Shown: positions 61,783 to 64,000 of the stretch, piece after piece
Layout: every line of letters begins with the position of its first letter
How positions within the stretch are numbered: position 1 is the stretch's first letter
Assembly (NCBI RefSeq): GCF_018388465.1
Contig: NZ_CP074404.1
Span: forward strand, 496,001 to 560,000
DNA length: 64,000 nt
Direction: 5' to 3'
Source of the DNA: Cellulomonas fengjieae
Lineage (GTDB): Bacteria; Actinomycetota; Actinomycetes; Actinomycetales; Cellulomonadaceae
Notes under the pieces: model-generated
Told to the model about the DNA's origin: nothing
Seen by the model: only the letters and a program-made list of their open reading frames with translations
Databases searched by the model: none
Position numbers and translations under genes: made by a program

Positions 61783-63085
61783 CTCGCCACCCGCATCGGC
61801 ACGACGTTCGACGCCTGCGCCGCCTTGCCTGCGGCCACGGACGCGTCGAACATTTCGGCCAGCTCCTCAGGTTGCTGATCCCACGCGTGCGCATAGAGCT
61901 TGAGGACGAGCGTCGCGTCGGCGTGTCCCAGACGCTTCGCCACCTGGATCGGCGTCATCCCTCGCTCGATGCAGAGCGACGCGTGAAAGTGCCGCAGGTC
62001 GTGAAAACCGAAGCCGCCCTTGTTGCGGTGCGCCGGTAGGCCGACAGCTTCAAGCGCGGGGTCGAACACTCGTCGCAGGAAGTTCGCTCGGTTATAGGGG
62101 TGCGACACACCGTCGCCGTCCATCCAACCGAAAAGACGTAGTCGCTCGGCCGCAGCGTAGCCACCAGAGTCGCGAGGTCGGCGACCAGCTCGCGCGGCAG
62201 GCCAGCCAGGGTGCGGATGCCCGCCCGAGACTTCGGTGTGCCAACATGCCAACCGCCGCCCACGTACTGTGCGCTTCGCTCGATGCGTGCGGTTCGTGCC
62301 AGGAGATTGAGGTCGCTCACTCGAAGCCCCGCGACCTCGCCGGCTCTAGCCCCGGTGTACGCGGCGAAGAATACGAGCGCTGCCCACTTGGCTCGCTCGG
62401 GCATCGGCACTGTCGTCGAGTTGGCTGCGGTAGCCCGTTGGCCGCGCGGGGAGGCCGTGACAGTCGCGGTGCGCAGCCAGGCGATGACCTGTGCGACCTG
62501 GCCCTCGGTGAGCCAGTGACGGGGCGCATCGTCGGGCTTCGCCAGGTCGATCTCGCGCATTGGATTGATAGCGATGAGCTTTCCCTTCACCGCCTCGTTC
62601 AACACCCGGCTCAGAACGCCTGCGGTCTTTTGAACGGTGCGAGCGGCGCGCGGGCGCCCCTTCTCATCTGTCGAGTAGTTCCCGAGGAAGGTGCTGAGCC
62701 TGCGGTAGTCGAGTCGGTTCACTGCGACGCCGTGCAGGGGCTTGAGGCTGCCGTGCACGATCTGTCGATACGCGGCCATCGTCGAAGGCTTCGCCTTCTG
62801 CAGCTTCGGCGTCTGCAGCCAGCCCTCGGCGACTTCGAGGAACGTCGTACGACCAGCGCTTGGGGCAACGAATGCGCCTCGCTGCACGTCGGCCTTGGAC
62901 GTGGTCTGAGCGGCCCGGGCTGCGCTCAGTGAGGCGAACTGGCCGAGGCTCGTGAGCCGCCGCCGTTCGTCCTTGACCCGGGCCTCGTACGTCGACACCT
63001 GCCGACCATCGGCGTGTGTGCGCGTCACCTTGCGGATGCCGGGGTGATTCTTGACGGCAGTCTTCTTGACGGTCGGGCGGGTCAT
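61779..63085 (-). pseudogene. Tyrosine integrase split by a frameshift
   Basis: One phage-type integrase is divided over two frames. From ATG 63085 the first frame carries the SAM-like DNA-binding region (TFLEVAEGWLQTPKLQKAKP, RLSTFLGNYS) and the first catalytic Arg (FFAAYTGARAGEVAGLRVSD). The second frame (ending 61779) carries HDLRHFHASLCIERG, LGHADATLVLKLYAHAW with the second Arg, His and the nucleophilic Tyr. The join lies near 62125-62131, where DYVFS and GWMDGDGVSHP are out of phase; one missing base, perhaps in a G run, explains it. Strong GGAGGAGG ribosome-binding site. Either inactive or a sequencing error. Confidence 0.85.
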
Positions 63086-63249
63086 CGTTCCTCCTCCTTG
63101 GGGAGCCAGGTGGCGAGGATGTTGTCGGGGTCGGTGAGCGCGGTGAGCGCTCGGGCGGTGCCGTGCAACGGGCACTCGGCCTCGTAGCTCGACGGGTAGG
63201 CGTCGACCATGTCGCCGCAGGTGGCCGGGAACCACTCGGCGTCAGTCAC
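63082..63249 (-). CDS. Small Cys/His protein between the recombinases
   Basis: This is a 55-residue protein from GTG 63249 (VTDAEWFPATCGDMVDAYPS). It contains two cysteines and a His (CGD, ECPLHG) that could bind a metal, and ends LPKEEER with its stop overlapping the integrase start. Its own start overlaps the stop of the upstream recombinase fragment. No family recognised; position suggests a recombination accessory. Confidence 0.5.
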   Translation of the reverse strand: MTDAEWFPATCGDMVDAYPSSYEAECPLHGTARALTALTDPDNILATWLPKEEER

Positions 63250-63538
63250 GCGAACCGTCCCCTTCGCACGACACGGACGCCGCATAGGTATCCAGTTCGA
63301 CGCCTCGCAAGAGCCGGCGAACACTCGACGCCGACCAGCAGGCCGCGCCACGAGTCGTAGGAACGGCCTCGGCCGTGAGTTGGCGTGCGACCCGCGAGGC
63401 GCTCAGATCGGCGCTCAGTGCCACCACGCGGGCGACCACATCGTCGGGCGTGGCGCGTGGGCGACCGAGCCGCTGCCCGCGGGCCTTCGCCGCAGCGAGG
63501 GCGTCACGGGTCCGGGAGCCGAAGGGATCGGGCTGCAC
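63242..63538 (-). pseudogene. 5'-truncated serine recombinase (resolvase)
   Basis: The 98-codon frame encodes only the C-terminal part of a resolvase/invertase: RTRDALAAAKARGQRLGRPR, then a helix-turn-helix region (LSADLSASRVARQLTAEAVP, WSASSVRRLL). The catalytic N-terminal domain with the active-site Ser is missing; sequence upstream of about 63510 in this frame has no similarity. This break probably marks a recombination junction. A GTG at 63538 could start a DNA-binding-only protein. Confidence 0.65.
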
Positions 63539-63598
63539 TCTCCGGCACGGGCGGAGCGGCCGCCAGGCCGGGATCTTGAGCGAGGTACAGGTGAGACG

Positions 63599-64000
63599 TC
63601 AGCGGCCCTCGGACGGGTCCGGGATCAGAGCGCCCGCCGCGGTCAGCGCCCCGAGCACCAGACCCGTGCGGGTGTGCGCCAACCGCACCCCCGCGGCGGC
63701 ATGCGCCTCACCGCGGCGGAACACCCACCGCTCGAACGCGACCGTGACGGCTACCGAGCCGGCGAGCGCCACGGCGAACGCCACGACGACGGCGGTGCCG
63801 CGCGCGACCGTGCGCGCGTCCGCTGAGGGCGCGGGGCCGTCCCCGGCGTTGTCGAGGACGCTCTGCGCGAGGTTCTCGGTCGCGACGGGGATGCCGTCGA
63901 GGGCTGTGCCGTCGAAGCGCCTGCCGTCGAAGTTCGTGGCCTCGCCGGCCGTGCGGCGCCGCCGTGCCTGCAGCTCGGTCCATGCCTGACGCGCGTCCGG
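63599..64000 (-). CDS. Membrane protein of unknown function (partial)
   Basis: This frame is open from the window end to a stop at 63599, giving the last 133 residues of a longer protein. It has Asp/Gly-rich sequence (NFDGRRFDGTALDGIPVATE), then one membrane helix (GTAVVVAFAVALAGSVAVTV) and another hydrophobic stretch (TGLVLGALTAAGALI). Very high G+C like the main chromosome. No family recognised; its start is outside the window. Confidence 0.6.
   Translation of the reverse strand, partial: PDARQAWTELQARRRRTAGEATNFDGRRFDGTALDGIPVATENLAQSVLDNAGDGPAPSADARTVARGTAVVVAFAVALAGSVAVTVAFERWVFRRGEAHAAAGVRLAHTRTGLVLGALTAAGALIPDPSEGR

Larger units (their letters stand above)
56950..63598. mobile_element. 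Probable degraded integrative element beside tRNA-Arg
   Basis: The region starts right after a tRNA 3' end, a common integrase target. It is visibly lower in G+C and contains unrelated orphan genes on both strands, ending with a tyrosine integrase and a serine recombinase fragment near 63.1-63.5 kb. The clean high-G+C gene at 63599 marks the likely return to chromosome. No direct repeat of the tRNA 3' end was found near the right side, so the right edge is approximate and the attachment site unproven. Confidence 0.55.

Noticed and set aside
61955..63235. Integrase start 50 codons upstream (63235)
   Set aside because: The extra residues are an arginine-rich shadow of the small coupled gene; ATG 63085 has a strong GGAGGAGG site and stop/start overlap.

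Overview
The window comes from a high-GC Gram-positive actinomycete, most likely Cellulomonas or a close relative. The evidence is the very high G+C, frequent GTG starts and ATGA/TGATG stop-start overlaps, a DUF222-HNH (13E12-type) gene, DtxR and WhiB family regulators, CAP and NlpC/P60 secreted proteins, and a c-di-AMP riboswitch in front of an NlpC/P60 gene. The genus is an inference from gene content.

Region 1 (1-20.5 kb) is a flagellar locus read entirely on the + strand: fliG (3' end), fliH, fliI, fliJ, an NlpC/P60 wall hydrolase, fliK, flgD, flgE; then a strong terminator and an inserted, frameshifted DUF222-HNH gene; then an M15 peptidase, flbD, motA, motB, fliL, fliM, fliN, fliO, fliP, fliQ, fliR, flhB, flhA, an flhF-like gene without a P-loop, and csrA. 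Region 2 (20.6-32.4 kb) is the chemotaxis locus: cheA, cheW, three receptor genes (two sharing an almost identical 0.8-kb 3' half), cheB, cheR and a repeated cheY-cheX-cheY-cheX module.

Reading the spacers by eye gives one recurring motif, CTCA-N17-CCGAT, with the spacer exactly 17 in all six cases. It lies in front of flbD, fliM, cheA, the first two receptor genes and cheB, which are the apparent operon heads. It resembles a sigma-28 (FliA/WhiG) promoter and would tie the motor, switch/export and chemotaxis operons into one regulon.

Region 3 (32.4-56.8 kb) is ordinary chromosome: CAP protein, NCS2 purine permease, low-molecular-weight tyrosine phosphatase, UDP-glucose dehydrogenase followed by a CAP-domain remnant, VanZ-like protein, MarR plus MFS exporter, DUF4012 protein, a sortase-type surface protein, serC, a DtxR-family regulator, a c-di-AMP riboswitch with its NlpC/P60 gene, HNH nuclease, universal stress protein, Lrp/AsnC, a second CAP protein, rocD plus a DDAH-like gene, SRPBCC, aldo/keto reductase, OsmC, SDR and epimerase genes.

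Region 4 (about 56.9-63.6 kb) looks like a decaying integrative element next to tRNA-Arg(CCT). Its base composition is visibly lower in G+C. It holds a three-cysteine WhiB-like protein, a multi-pass membrane protein, an operon pairing a YwgA/Panacea-like protein with a proteasome-like Ntn hydrolase, several small orphans, and a tyrosine integrase split by a frameshift and translationally coupled to a 5'-truncated serine recombinase. After it, a partial membrane protein gene runs off the window end.
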